64,000 bases of DNA from JBHELB01 sp041859045. Its GTDB lineage: Bacteria > Hydrogenedentota > Hydrogenedentia > Hydrogenedentales > SLHB01. Each line of letters begins with the position of its first letter. Position 1 is the first letter of the stretch. The notes under the pieces are model-generated. The model saw only the letters and a list, made by a program, of their open reading frames with translations, had not been told where the DNA came from and did not search any database. Of this stretch, positions 27,291 through 36,682 are shown one piece after another. A program made the position numbers and the translations under genes. The stretch is from NCBI GenBank assembly GCA_041859045.1, contig JBHELB010000012.1, forward strand, positions 103,329-167,328, given 5' to 3'.

Positions 27291-27319
27291 TTGTAATCCC
27301 CCCCAGATTTTGCTAAACT
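27291..27319 (+). promoter_or_regulatory. Sigma70-like promoter for gyrBA
   Basis: TTGTAA (27291-27296) and TAAACT (27314-27319) with a 17-bp spacer rich in C, 57 bp before the gyrB start. This would give the gyrase genes a transcription start independent of recF. Confidence 0.5.
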
Positions 27320-27375
27320 ACTCCGTTCCCCGACGAAGGCCTAAACGGCAAGCAGGACAAGCAGAGGTAACCTTA

Positions 27376-28539
27376 ATGTCATCAAGCGATTACGACGGCT
27401 CTAAGATTCAAGTTCTCGAGGGCCTCGAGGCGGTGCGCAAGCGGCCCGCCATGTACATCGGCGACACCAGCACGCGCGGGTTGCACCACCTCGTTTACGA
27501 GGCGGTGGACAACAGCATCGACGAAGCGCTGGGCGGGCATTGCTCTGAGATTCGCGTGGTCGTCCACATCGACGACAGCGTCTCCGTGATCGACAATGGC
27601 CGCGGCATCCCCGTCGACAACCACCCGAAGTTTAAGGGCAAGAGCGCGCTCGAAATCGTGATGACGGTGTTGCACGCGGGCGGTAAGTTCGACGCCTCCT
27701 CGTACAAGGTGTCGGGCGGTTTGCACGGCGTGGGTATCTCGTGCGTCAACGCGCTCTCGGAATACTGCGAGGTCGAGGTCAAGCGCGACGGCTTCATTCA
27801 CTTCATGAAGTTCCGCCGCGGCCGCCCGGAAGGCCCGCTCGAGAAGCGCGATCGCACCCGCCAACGCGGCACGCGCGTGACGTTTCACCCCGATCCGGAG
27901 ATTTTCGAGGACACGAAGTTCAATTCGGAAATTTTGTTGACGCGTTTGCGCGAGTTGGCCTTTCTGAACCGCGAGGTCAAGATCGTTTTCGAGGACGAAC
28001 GGACCGACGACGAAGCGGTGGTGTTGCAGTACAAGGGCGGTATTGCCGAGTTTGTGACGTATCTGAACCGCAACCGTGAGCCGTTGCACCGCAAACCGAT
28101 CTACCTTGAAGCGAAGAAAGACATGGTCGAGGTGGAGGTGTCGTTTCAGTACACGACGTCCTACTCCGAAACCATCGCGAGCTTTGCGAACAACATCAAT
28201 ACCTACGAAGGCGGCACGCACCTGAGCGGGTTCAAGGCGGCGCTGACCAAGGCACTGAATGACTTTCTCAAGAAAAATGCCCGAGGCAAGGGCGACACGT
28301 CGATCAGCGGCGATGACTCGCGCGAAGGACTCACGGCGATTGTGTCGGTGCGTATTCCGAACCCGCAGTTCGAAGGCCAGACCAAGATGAAACTCGGCAA
28401 CAGCGAGGTGCAAGGCATCGTCAACTCGCTGGTGTACGAGGGACTCACGACGCACTTCGAAGAAAACCCGTCCATCGCCAATCGCATCATTCAAAAAGCC
28501 ACCGAAGCCGCCCGCGCGCGCGCACGAAGCGGCGCGTAA
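27376..28539 (+). CDS. gyrB: DNA gyrase subunit B, N-terminal part (ATPase and transducer), separated by a frameshift
   Basis: The first 387 residues of GyrB: GHKL ATPase domain (VRKRPAMYIGDTSTRGLHHLVYE, VIDNGRGIPVD, KVSGGLHGVG) and the transducer domain, ending at NRIIQKATEAARARARSGA and a TAA. In intact GyrB the conserved linker AAR-KAR-LTRRKGAL should follow. That peptide (EAARKARDLTRRKGAL) is encoded here in another frame just across the stop. The break lies in a run of GC dinucleotides (about 28513-28523), so either a 1-nt or 2-nt indel occurred or the assembly is wrong. Start ATG 27376 follows AGAGG. Gyrase introduces negative supercoils and gyrB is normally essential, so a simple null allele is unlikely. 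Confidence 0.9.
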   Translation: MSSSDYDGSKIQVLEGLEAVRKRPAMYIGDTSTRGLHHLVYEAVDNSIDEALGGHCSEIRVVVHIDDSVSVIDNGRGIPVDNHPKFKGKSALEIVMTVLHAGGKFDASSYKVSGGLHGVGISCVNALSEYCEVEVKRDGFIHFMKFRRGRPEGPLEKRDRTRQRGTRVTFHPDPEIFEDTKFNSEILLTRLRELAFLNREVKIVFEDERTDDEAVVLQYKGGIAEFVTYLNRNREPLHRKPIYLEAKKDMVEVEVSFQYTTSYSETIASFANNINTYEGGTHLSGFKAALTKALNDFLKKNARGKGDTSISGDDSREGLTAIVSVRIPNPQFEGQTKMKLGNSEVQGIVNSLVYEGLTTHFEENPSIANRIIQKATEAARARARSGA

Positions 28540-28549
28540 GGCCCGCGAC

Positions 28550-29785
28550 TTGACCCGTCGCAAGGGCGCGCTGGAATCGAATTCGCTGCCGGGGAAACTG
28601 GCGGACTGCTCCGAACGCGACCCGGCGCTGTGCGAACTGTACTTGGTCGAGGGCGACAGCGCGGGCGGTTCGGCGAAACAGGGCCGCGACCGGCGCTATC
28701 AGGCGATCTTGCCGTTGCGCGGTAAGATTCTGAACGTCGAGAAGGCGCGCGCGGACAAGATGCTGCGCAACGAGGAAATCCGCGCGATTATTACCGCGCT
28801 GGGCGCGGGATTCGGTCAAGACGACCTCAAGATCGAGAGCCTGCGGTACCACAAGGTCATTATCATGACCGATGCCGACGTGGACGGCGCGCACATTCGC
28901 ACGTTGTTGCTCACGTTCTTCTTCCGGCAAATGCCGGACCTTATTCGCCGCGGCCACCTTTACATCGCGCAGCCGCCGCTGTACCTCGTGAAGAAAGGGA
29001 AGAAATCGCGCTACCTCAGCACGGAAGAGGAAATGGAGAAATTCCTTTTCGAAACCGTGCTGGATTCACTGCAGGTGACTGCGGGCGGCGAAGACGGGCG
29101 GGTAAAGGTGACGGAACGCGCATTGATCCGCGCGGCCCGCGCGGCGCAAGAACGCGAACGGCTGTTTTCGCGGTTGCAGCGTGTGTATGGCCCGAGCCGC
29201 GCTCAGGTGAAAGCGTGTCTGCGGTTGCCGCACGAGACGCAGATTGCGCCGCACTCACTCAGCCCTACTCGGCTCGCGGAACTCTTCGGCGCGGACGCGG
29301 ACTTCGTGCAACTGGATGCCGTGCAGACGGAAATCGACGGAAACGGCAATGGCAACGGCGCGGCGCGCAAACCGAAGCGCCGCGAAGGCCAGATCGACTT
29401 GGCGTTTTTCAAGAGTCACGAGTTTTCGGCGTTGGGCAGTCAGCCTGACCCGGGCGAGGCTCTCGGACTAGCGCCCTTCCAAGTACAGCAAGGGGACGGC
29501 GCGATCGCGCTCGAAACTGACAGCGTGTTGGAACTGCGCAATTACTTGCTCGAAGGCGCACGCAAAGGCCTCGAGATTCAGCGTTACAAGGGCTTGGGCG
29601 AAATGAACCCCGAGCAGTTGCGCGAAACGACGATGGACCCGGAAAAGCGCACGATGCTGCGCGTGAACGCCGAAGACGAAGCAGCCGCCGACAGCATCTT
29701 CGTGACGCTGATGGGCGACCTTGTTGAGCCGCGCAAGGAATTTATCGAGAAACACGCACTCGACGTGCGCAACTTGGATGTCTAG
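28550..29785 (+). CDS. gyrB: DNA gyrase subunit B, C-terminal part (TOPRIM), in a shifted frame
   Basis: The remaining 411 residues of GyrB: the TOPRIM domain with LVEGDSAGGSAKQGRDR, PLRGKILNVEKAR and IIMTDADVDGAHIRTLLLTFF (the Mg-binding DxD), then an insert of about 150 residues typical of Gram-negative GyrB, and the tail IQRYKGLGEMNPEQL. The frame is open upstream to about 28523, beyond the stop of the first part. If translated separately, TTG 28550 has a weak AAGG about 8 nt upstream. A separate TOPRIM subunit would resemble the split of phage T4 topoisomerase, but an indel or sequencing error is at least as likely. It is followed 36 bp later by gyrA. Confidence 0.9.
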   Translation: MTRRKGALESNSLPGKLADCSERDPALCELYLVEGDSAGGSAKQGRDRRYQAILPLRGKILNVEKARADKMLRNEEIRAIITALGAGFGQDDLKIESLRYHKVIIMTDADVDGAHIRTLLLTFFFRQMPDLIRRGHLYIAQPPLYLVKKGKKSRYLSTEEEMEKFLFETVLDSLQVTAGGEDGRVKVTERALIRAARAAQERERLFSRLQRVYGPSRAQVKACLRLPHETQIAPHSLSPTRLAELFGADADFVQLDAVQTEIDGNGNGNGAARKPKRREGQIDLAFFKSHEFSALGSQPDPGEALGLAPFQVQQGDGAIALETDSVLELRNYLLEGARKGLEIQRYKGLGEMNPEQLRETTMDPEKRTMLRVNAEDEAAADSIFVTLMGDLVEPRKEFIEKHALDVRNLDV

Positions 29786-29821
29786 GCCCGTTTTTTGAGG
29801 GCCTGAACCGTAGAGGACGTT

Positions 29822-32368
29822 ATGGAATCTCCAAAAGAACGGGTGCTCCCGATCGCCATCGAACAGGAGATGAAGACCTCGTTCATGGATTACTCCATGA
29901 GCGTGATCGTGAGCCGCGCGCTGCCGGATGTGCGCGATGGACTGAAGCCGGTGCATCGCCGCATCCTGTATTCGATGCACGAAATGGGCCTGGTGCATAA
30001 CCGAGGCTTCCGCAAGTCGGCGGCGCTGGTCGGCGACACGATGGGTAAATACCATCCGCACGGCGACCAGGCGATCTACGACACGCTGGTGCGTCTGGCG
30101 CAACCGTGGAGCATGCGCTACCCGCTGGTCGATGGCCAGGGTAACTTCGGATCCGTCGACGGCGACAGTCCCGCGGCGATGCGCTACACCGAGTGCCGCA
30201 TGGCGTCCATCACGGCGGAAATGCTGTCCGACATCGAAAAGGGAACCGTATCGACGGTTCCGAATTACGATGGCCGTTTGCAGGAGCCGTCGGTGTTGCC
30301 GTCGGCAATCCCGAACTTGCTCGTGAACGGCTCGTACGGCATCGCCGTGGGTATGGCCACGAGTTGCCCGCCGCACAACCTGCGCGAAGTCTGCGACGCG
30401 GTCGTGCATTACATCGACAATCCCGAGGCGACGAGCACGCAGTTGATGCGTTTCGTCAAAGCCCCGGATTTTCCGACCGGCGGCATCCTCTACGGCACCG
30501 AGGGCCTTGCCGACGCGTACCGCACAGGGCGCGGGCGCATCACGGTGCGTTCGAAGGTCGCCATCGAGCACGATCAGCGCACGGGCCGTGACCGCATTAT
30601 CGTCAAAGAGATCCCCTATCAAGTCAACAAGGCCCGCGTCATCGAGACCATCGCGGAACTCGTGAACTCGAAAACCATCGAGGGCATCACGGATCTGCGC
30701 GACGAGTCGGATCGCGAGGGCATGCGCATCGTCATCGAGGTGCGCAAAGGCGATGAGCCGCAGGTCATCCTGAATCAGCTCTACAAGCACACGCAGCTTC
30801 AGGATAACTTCAGCATTCTGATGCTGGCGCTCGTGAACAACCAGCCGCGTGTGCTTTCGCTGGCCGAACTGATCGGCTATTACGTCAAACACCGCGCGGA
30901 AATCGTGCGTAAGCGCACGGAATTCGATCTGCGCCAGGCGGAAGCCCGCGCGCACGTGCTGGAAGGGCTGCTCAAGGCCATCGATCACATCGACGAGGTC
31001 ATCGCCATTATCCGTTCGTCCGCCGATGGCGACGAAGCGCGGACGCGACTGAACGAACGCTTCGGGTTCACGGATGTCCAGTCCAACGCCATCCTGGCGA
31101 TGCGCCTGCGCCGACTGACCGGGCTTGAGCGCGAGGATTTGGAGAAGGAATACGCCGACTTGCTGCGACAGATCGAGAAGTTTCGCAATATTCTCTCGAG
31201 CGAACGCACTATTCTCGCCGAGGTCCGCAAAGAGATCTTGGCGGTTCGCGAGAAGTACGGTGACGACCGTCGCACGGAGATCGTCGGCCAAACCAGCGAG
31301 TTCACCATCGAAGACCTCATCGCCGACGAAAACATGGTGGTGACGGTGTCGAACATGGGATACATCAAGCGCGTGCCCGTGGCGACGTACCGCAAACAGC
31401 GGCGCGGCGGCAAAGGCGTGGCCGGCATGGACACCAAGGAAGAGGACTTTGTCCGTGACCTGTTCATTGCGTCGGCGCACGAGTACATGCTGTTCTTCAC
31501 GAACCAGGGCAAGGTGTACTGGCGCAAAGTGCATGAGCTGCCCAAGGCCAGCCGCACCGCGCGCGGCCGCGCCATCGTGAACGTCCTCGACATCACCGGC
31601 GACGAGCAAGTCACCGCGTGCTTGCCTGTGCGTGACCTCAAGGAAGAAGGCAAGTTTATCTTTATGGTGACGCGCACGGGTACGGTGAAAAAGACCGAAC
31701 TCAAGGCCTTCAGCAATCCGCGCGCGGCGGGCATCATCGCCATCGATTTGGACAAGGGCGATGACCTCATCGACGTGCAGATCACTTCGGGAGAGGACAA
31801 CATCCTCATCGCAACGTATTCGGGCTTGGCGATTCGCTTTCCGGAGAAGGACGTGCGTGCGATGGGCCGCGCCGCGCGTGGCGTGATCGGCATTCGCCTC
31901 GAAGAAAGCGACCGCGTGATCGGCGTATCGATAGCCGACGACGACAAGACCGTGCTGAGCGTGACCGAACGCGGCTTCGGCAAACGCACGCAGGTCGGCG
32001 AGTATCGCCTGCAACACCGCGGCGGCCAGGGCATCATCAACATCAAGACCACGGAGCGCAACGGCAACGTCGTGGGCATGCTCACGGTCGAGGATGACGA
32101 CGAAATCGTCGTCGTCAGCACCGACGGCATCGTGATCCGTATGCCGGTCAAGGACATTCGCACCATCGGGCGCAACACGCAGGGCGTCAAGATCATGTCA
32201 CCGACCGAAGGCGCGCAGGTAAGTGCGGTGGCGCGCGCCTTGGCCGAGGAGAAAGAAGAGCGCGTGACCGAGGCCGCTCCGGCGGAAGCCGAAAGCCGGT
32301 CCAACGGACACCGCACTGAGTTCAACGGCAGCGAGAGCGACGACGAGGTCGACGACACCGAGGAATAG
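29822..32368 (+). CDS. gyrA: DNA gyrase subunit A
   Basis: An 848-aa catalytic subunit of gyrase. The winged-helix/tower region starts YSMSVIVSRALPDVRDGLKPVHRRILY, the active-site Tyr is Y122 in AAMRYTECRM, and the GyrA box KQRRGGKG starts the C-terminal beta-pinwheel. The quinolone-resistance region reads HPHGDQAIYDTLVR: position 83 (E. coli numbering, identical here) is Gln instead of Ser, while Asp87 is kept. An acidic, low-complexity tail ends the protein. ATG 29822 follows AGAGGA. It is part of the gyrB-gyrA-PBP1A run, with only 18 bp to the next gene. Confidence 0.97.
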   Translation: MESPKERVLPIAIEQEMKTSFMDYSMSVIVSRALPDVRDGLKPVHRRILYSMHEMGLVHNRGFRKSAALVGDTMGKYHPHGDQAIYDTLVRLAQPWSMRYPLVDGQGNFGSVDGDSPAAMRYTECRMASITAEMLSDIEKGTVSTVPNYDGRLQEPSVLPSAIPNLLVNGSYGIAVGMATSCPPHNLREVCDAVVHYIDNPEATSTQLMRFVKAPDFPTGGILYGTEGLADAYRTGRGRITVRSKVAIEHDQRTGRDRIIVKEIPYQVNKARVIETIAELVNSKTIEGITDLRDESDREGMRIVIEVRKGDEPQVILNQLYKHTQLQDNFSILMLALVNNQPRVLSLAELIGYYVKHRAEIVRKRTEFDLRQAEARAHVLEGLLKAIDHIDEVIAIIRSSADGDEARTRLNERFGFTDVQSNAILAMRLRRLTGLEREDLEKEYADLLRQIEKFRNILSSERTILAEVRKEILAVREKYGDDRRTEIVGQTSEFTIEDLIADENMVVTVSNMGYIKRVPVATYRKQRRGGKGVAGMDTKEEDFVRDLFIASAHEYMLFFTNQGKVYWRKVHELPKASRTARGRAIVNVLDITGDEQVTACLPVRDLKEEGKFIFMVTRTGTVKKTELKAFSNPRAAGIIAIDLDKGDDLIDVQITSGEDNILIATYSGLAIRFPEKDVRAMGRAARGVIGIRLEESDRVIGVSIADDDKTVLSVTERGFGKRTQVGEYRLQHRGGQGIINIKTTERNGNVVGMLTVEDDDEIVVVSTDGIVIRMPVKDIRTIGRNTQGVKIMSPTEGAQVSAVARALAEEKEERVTEAAPAEAESRSNGHRTEFNGSESDDEVDDTEE

Positions 32369-32386
32369 GGAAGGCGGATCCGTCTG

Positions 32387-34582
32387 ATGCCGAGTCCGAG
32401 CAAGCCTGAGCCGGTCCCCGTGCGGCGCCGCAAGGCGCGCGGGTGTGGCGGTCTGTTTTTCGTCTTTATGCTGATCGTCGCGGCGGCTTGGGGCGGCGGT
32501 CTCGGCGTGTTCGTGTGGATGCTCGAGGAAACCCAGGACCAGATGAAGGTGCTCGACACCTTCCGCCCGCGCTCGGTGAGCAAAGTTTACTCCGCGGACG
32601 GCGAGTTGCTGGGCGAGTTCACGGGGCCGGTCGTGGCCGATCTCGTTAACCTCAACGAGATCCCGCTGCATCTGCAAAAGGCGTTTGTCGCCACTGAAGA
32701 CAGCACGTTCTACGAGCACAAAGGCGTGCGTCCCCTCGCGATGGCGAGTGCCGTGCTGGATTTCGTGCGCCGGGGCCGCACGCGCGGCGCGAGTACCATC
32801 ACACAGCAAATTGCGCGCAACATCGAAGAACTGGCCGTCGGCACGGAACGCGATGTCTGGCGTAAAATCCGCGAGGCATTGATCTCGTTTCACCTCGAAC
32901 GCGAATACACCAAGGACGAAATCCTCGAACTCTACCTAAATCAGATTTACCTTGGCGGCGGCGCGCGCGGCGTCGAGGCGGCGGCCCGGTTGTACTACGG
33001 GAAAAGTTGTCGCGACGTGGACATCGCCGAGAGCGCGCTGCTTGCGGGATTGACGCGCGCGCCTTCGCGCAACGAGCCGTTCAACCATCCTGACGCCGCC
33101 ATGCAACGCCGCGATATCGTGCTGTACCAAATGCTCGAGAACAAGTTCATCACCGAGGAGGAGTACAACGCGGCGTTGGCCAAAACGCTTGAGCAGTCGC
33201 TCGTGAAGCGCGGCACAGACTCCGCATCGGGCAAGGCCTGGGCGCCCAATCAGTTTCGCGCGGCGTACCTCGTCGATCAGGTCAAGCGCACGATCCTCTC
33301 GCGCCCATTGGCGAGCCAGGAAGAACTCTTCGAGGAAGGTCTCCAAGTTTTTACTACGGTGGATATGCGCCTTCAACGCGCCGCGGAGGAGGCCCTGTTC
33401 ACCGCGATGGACGAGTTCGATCGCAAGAAACTGGCGCAACTCACGCGCGCGGGCAAGGCGGACGAGTTCCACCCGATCTCGGGCGCGATTGTGTGCCTCG
33501 ACAACCGTCCCGGATTCAAGGGATACGTGCGCGCGATGGTCGGCGGACGCGATTTCCGCAAGGAACAGTTCAACACCGCCGCGCAAGCCGTGCGCCAGCC
33601 GGGATCGGGGGTCAAACCCTTCGTGTGGGCCGCTGCGATCGACAACGGCATGACCGCGGCGGACATCGTGGTGGATGAGCCTGTAACGTACTACGACGCG
33701 TTGGGGCGCCCGTGGTCGCCGCAGAACTTTAGCGGAAAGTACAGCGGCGCGGTGACCTTGCGCTACGCACTCGAGCACTCGATCAATATCGTGTCCGTCA
33801 AGCTCACTGACCGCGTCGGTCCCGCCGTCGTGCGCTCATACATCCAACGTGCGGGCGTGCAGTCGCCCTTCGACGAAAACGCGGGGCTCACGATCGCCCT
33901 CGGCACGTGGGCGCTTACGCCGCTCGAACAGGCGGTCGCTTACTCGACCTTCGCCAATCTCGGCGAGTTGTACGAGCCCGTGTATATTACCGAGATCCGC
34001 GACCGCGACGATTTCGTGCGCTATCGCGGCGGTTCAGTGAAAAAAGCGGACGCCTTGCCCGCGGATGTCGCGTACGTCATGACCCGCCTCATGGAAGGCG
34101 TGTGCACATCGCCGGGGGCGACGGCGGTGGTTGCGACAAAAGACCTGAAACGTCCGCGCGCGGGCAAGACGGGAACGACGAACAACGCCGCGGACGTCTG
34201 GTTTAACGGTTTCACTCCCGACTATACGTGCGTGGTCTGGCTTGGCTACCGCGACGCGAATCGTCCCCTCGGCAGCGGCAGCGAGTATACCGGCGGACGT
34301 CTCGCCGCGCCGATTTGGGCGAAGTTCATGATCAAGGCGCACGAGGGTATGCCTGTGCGCGACTTCACCGTGCCGCCCGGCGTCGAGTTCTTCGATATCG
34401 ACCGCGGCAGCGGCCTTGCCGGCGGCGGATTCAGCGAGGCGTTCATTCGGGGCACCCGGCCACGAACCGTTCCCGAACCGGTGGTGAGCGAGGGCGTCAG
34501 CGAAACCAACACCGAGACTGCGCCGTTGGCGCCCGAGACGCCCGCGCCGGCCGCACGCCATACGGATGAAGATACATTCTAG
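32387..34582 (+). CDS. Penicillin-binding protein 1A, class A
   Basis: A 731-aa bifunctional peptidoglycan synthase. A short basic cytoplasmic N-terminus (RRRKARGCGG) precedes one membrane anchor (about residues 23-45). The GT51 glycosyltransferase domain shows ATEDSTFYEHKGV and RGASTITQQIARN. The transpeptidase domain has SxxK as SGVK in QPGSGVKPFVWA, SxN as HSIN, and KTGT in RAGKTGTTNNAADVWF. A Pro/Thr-rich tail follows. It lies outside the inner membrane, acting on lipid II. The presence of a class A PBP shows a normal murein wall, arguing against planctomycetes that lack these enzymes. It closes the gyrase run and is followed by a terminator. Confidence 0.94.
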   Translation: MPSPSKPEPVPVRRRKARGCGGLFFVFMLIVAAAWGGGLGVFVWMLEETQDQMKVLDTFRPRSVSKVYSADGELLGEFTGPVVADLVNLNEIPLHLQKAFVATEDSTFYEHKGVRPLAMASAVLDFVRRGRTRGASTITQQIARNIEELAVGTERDVWRKIREALISFHLEREYTKDEILELYLNQIYLGGGARGVEAAARLYYGKSCRDVDIAESALLAGLTRAPSRNEPFNHPDAAMQRRDIVLYQMLENKFITEEEYNAALAKTLEQSLVKRGTDSASGKAWAPNQFRAAYLVDQVKRTILSRPLASQEELFEEGLQVFTTVDMRLQRAAEEALFTAMDEFDRKKLAQLTRAGKADEFHPISGAIVCLDNRPGFKGYVRAMVGGRDFRKEQFNTAAQAVRQPGSGVKPFVWAAAIDNGMTAADIVVDEPVTYYDALGRPWSPQNFSGKYSGAVTLRYALEHSINIVSVKLTDRVGPAVVRSYIQRAGVQSPFDENAGLTIALGTWALTPLEQAVAYSTFANLGELYEPVYITEIRDRDDFVRYRGGSVKKADALPADVAYVMTRLMEGVCTSPGATAVVATKDLKRPRAGKTGTTNNAADVWFNGFTPDYTCVVWLGYRDANRPLGSGSEYTGGRLAAPIWAKFMIKAHEGMPVRDFTVPPGVEFFDIDRGSGLAGGGFSEAFIRGTRPRTVPEPVVSEGVSETNTETAPLAPETPAPAARHTDEDTF

Positions 34583-34627
34583 AGCGTTGGCGGCTCTCCC
34601 ATGAACAGCCTTCAGAAGACAAGCGTG

Positions 34628-34675
34628 GAACGGCAATAGGTTATGGTAGTATGACCCATTGCCGTTCTTGTTTTG
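34628..34675 (+). terminator. Intrinsic terminator after PBP1A
   Basis: GAACGGCAAT (34628-34637) and ATTGCCGTTC (34658-34667) form a perfect 10-bp stem with a 20-nt loop, followed by TTGTTTTG. It lies 46 bp after the PBP stop and 83 bp before aroB. Confidence 0.65.
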
Positions 34676-34757
34676 TGGCAATTGGGCGGTGATGGACTTG
34701 CCGAGATAGACCCGGTTTTAGGGAGTCGACGTCGGTTATGAGCGGGGAAACGAAGCG

Positions 34758-35849
34758 ATGAATCGAATTGAGGTGCCGTTGGGCGACCGGGGATATCCCA
34801 TCTTCCTGGGGATGGATGCGTTTGGCGCGTTGCCGGAGGCGGTGCGCGGATTGAGCAAGGTGACGACTATCGCCATCGTGACGGACTCGAACGTGGCGGA
34901 ATTGCATGGAAAAGCGGCGGTGGAGGCGCTTCGCGCGCTGGCACCGCGCGCGCCGGAGCTGTGCGTGTTGCCCGCGGGCGAGGAGAACAAGCGCCTGGCG
35001 CAGATCGAATGGCTGTGCGGCCGGTTTCTCGAGGCGGGGTTGGACCGATCGAGTTTGGTCGTCGCGGTGGGCGGCGGCGTGGTGGGCGATATGGCGGGGT
35101 TCGCGGCGGCGGTGTTCATGCGCGGGGTGCGCGTGGTGCAGGTGCCCACGACGATTGTCGCGCAGGTGGACTCGAGCGTCGGCGGAAAAACGGGCGTCAA
35201 TCATCCGCTCGCGAAAAATATCATCGGCTCGTTTCACCAGCCGTCGGCGGTGGTGATCGGCCTCGAGTTTTTGAAGACGCTGCCGGACCGCGAGTTGTGC
35301 GCGGGCATGGCGGAAGTGATCAAGCACGGCGTCATCGCGGACGAGACGTTGTTCGCGTATCTGGAGGCCTCGGCGGCGAAGATTCTCGCCAAAGACCTCG
35401 GCGCGCTTGAGGTTCCGGTACGGCGGAGCTGCGAGATCAAGGCGGCGGTCGTGGGCGAGGACGAGAAGGAAAAGGGCCTGCGCGCGATTCTGAATTACGG
35501 GCACACGTTTGGTCACGGCATCGAAGCGGCGAGTCATTACCGGCTGTTTCTGCACGGCGAGGCGGTGGCGTTGGGGATGCACGCGGCGGGATGTTTGGCG
35601 CGCGAACTGGGGTTGGTGGATGATGCGTTTGTGGCTCGACAGCGGGCGTGCATCGCCGCGTACAACCTGCCGACGGCATGGCCCGAGATGCCGGTGAATG
35701 AAGTATTGGAGGCGATGCGGCATGATAAGAAGGCCGTGGGCGGCACGTTGAAGTTTGTGGCGCCCGATCGCCTGGGGCACGTTGTGCAGCGCACGGATAT
35801 CACCGAAGACCAGGCGCGCCGCGCTCTCGAGGCGGTCCGCGGAGGGTAA
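34758..35849 (+). CDS. aroB: 3-Dehydroquinate synthase
   Basis: A 363-aa NAD- and metal-dependent second enzyme of the shikimate pathway, converting DAHP to 3-dehydroquinate. The NAD-binding block AVGGGVVGDMAGFAAAVFMRG, PTTIVAQVDSSVGGKTGVN, and the metal-ligand stretch LNYGHTFGHGIEA are all intact. ATG 34758 follows GGGGAAA. It is the first gene of a compact run: the TPR gene starts 6 bp after the stop. Confidence 0.96.
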   Translation: MNRIEVPLGDRGYPIFLGMDAFGALPEAVRGLSKVTTIAIVTDSNVAELHGKAAVEALRALAPRAPELCVLPAGEENKRLAQIEWLCGRFLEAGLDRSSLVVAVGGGVVGDMAGFAAAVFMRGVRVVQVPTTIVAQVDSSVGGKTGVNHPLAKNIIGSFHQPSAVVIGLEFLKTLPDRELCAGMAEVIKHGVIADETLFAYLEASAAKILAKDLGALEVPVRRSCEIKAAVVGEDEKEKGLRAILNYGHTFGHGIEAASHYRLFLHGEAVALGMHAAGCLARELGLVDDAFVARQRACIAAYNLPTAWPEMPVNEVLEAMRHDKKAVGGTLKFVAPDRLGHVVQRTDITEDQARRALEAVRGG

Positions 35850-35855
35850 ATCCAC

Positions 35856-36677
35856 ATGGCGTTCGGCGGGGAAGACGCGGAAAGCTACTTTGACGACGGT
35901 CTGACCGCCGCCAAGAAGGGCGATTTCGAGCGGGCGGTGGTGTGTTTTTCGAGGGCAATCCACCTTGATAAGGCATACGCCGCGGCTTACCACCAGCTAG
36001 GACAATGTCTGGTCCGGCTGGGCGATCTCGAACGCGGCGCGCCGTACCTGTTCGAGGCCGTGAAACGTCGTCCGGCGAACGTGCCTGCGCGCATCGATCT
36101 CGGGTTTGCGTTGCTTGCTTCCGGGCGAACCGATCGCGCCCTGGAGCAGTTTCAGGAAGTGCTCATTCAAGATATGCAGAATTGGCGCGCGCACCTAGGA
36201 CTCGCGTCGGTCGCTTTTGAGAAGGGCAACTACCAAAGCGCGGTGGACGAGGCGCTTGCCGCGCAAGCGTTGGGCGGCAGCGGTGTCGCGCTGTTGTATC
36301 TCCTCGGCCGCGCCTCGCAGCTCACCGGCAACGGCACGTTCGGCGCGGAAGTGCTCAGCCGAGCGGACAAGCTTCTCGAAGCGTCGATGGAAGCGCAGAC
36401 GACCCAACCCGAAGCGTCGTTCATGCGCGGCGAGATCGCCATGGCCCGCGGGCAATTCTCCCAAGCGCTCGAACGCTACCACGCCGCAGAGACGATGGTG
36501 CAGTCTGGCCGCGTCTATTCCGCGTTCGGCGTTGCGTTCACCGCGCTGGACACGCTCGCGCGGCAAGGGGTGTGCTACCAGCGATTGTCGCGCACCGATC
36601 AGGCACGCGAAATGGGCAAACGCATCTTGGCCGTGGACCCAACGCATAAACTCGGCAAGACGTTGGTGGAGGGATAG
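35856..36677 (+). CDS. TPR-repeat protein
   Basis: A 273-aa soluble protein made of tetratricopeptide-like helical pairs. Repeat signatures include AKKGDFERAVVCFSRAIHLD, AYAAAYHQLGQCLVRLG and GRTDRALEQFQEVL through the first 130 residues, with weaker repeats afterwards. No catalytic domain, signal peptide or membrane segment is seen, so it is probably a scaffold. The start follows GGAGGG at the end of aroB, giving likely coupled expression. Its partner is unknown; the next gene is 5 bp downstream. Confidence 0.8.
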   Translation: MAFGGEDAESYFDDGLTAAKKGDFERAVVCFSRAIHLDKAYAAAYHQLGQCLVRLGDLERGAPYLFEAVKRRPANVPARIDLGFALLASGRTDRALEQFQEVLIQDMQNWRAHLGLASVAFEKGNYQSAVDEALAAQALGGSGVALLYLLGRASQLTGNGTFGAEVLSRADKLLEASMEAQTTQPEASFMRGEIAMARGQFSQALERYHAAETMVQSGRVYSAFGVAFTALDTLARQGVCYQRLSRTDQAREMGKRILAVDPTHKLGKTLVEG

Positions 36678-36682
36678 GCGCC

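Noticed and set aside
29783..29805. Hairpin between gyrB and gyrA as a terminator
   Set aside because: The stem is only 6 bp, the T-run lies in the loop, and the two gyrase genes are only 36 bp apart and expected to be co-transcribed.
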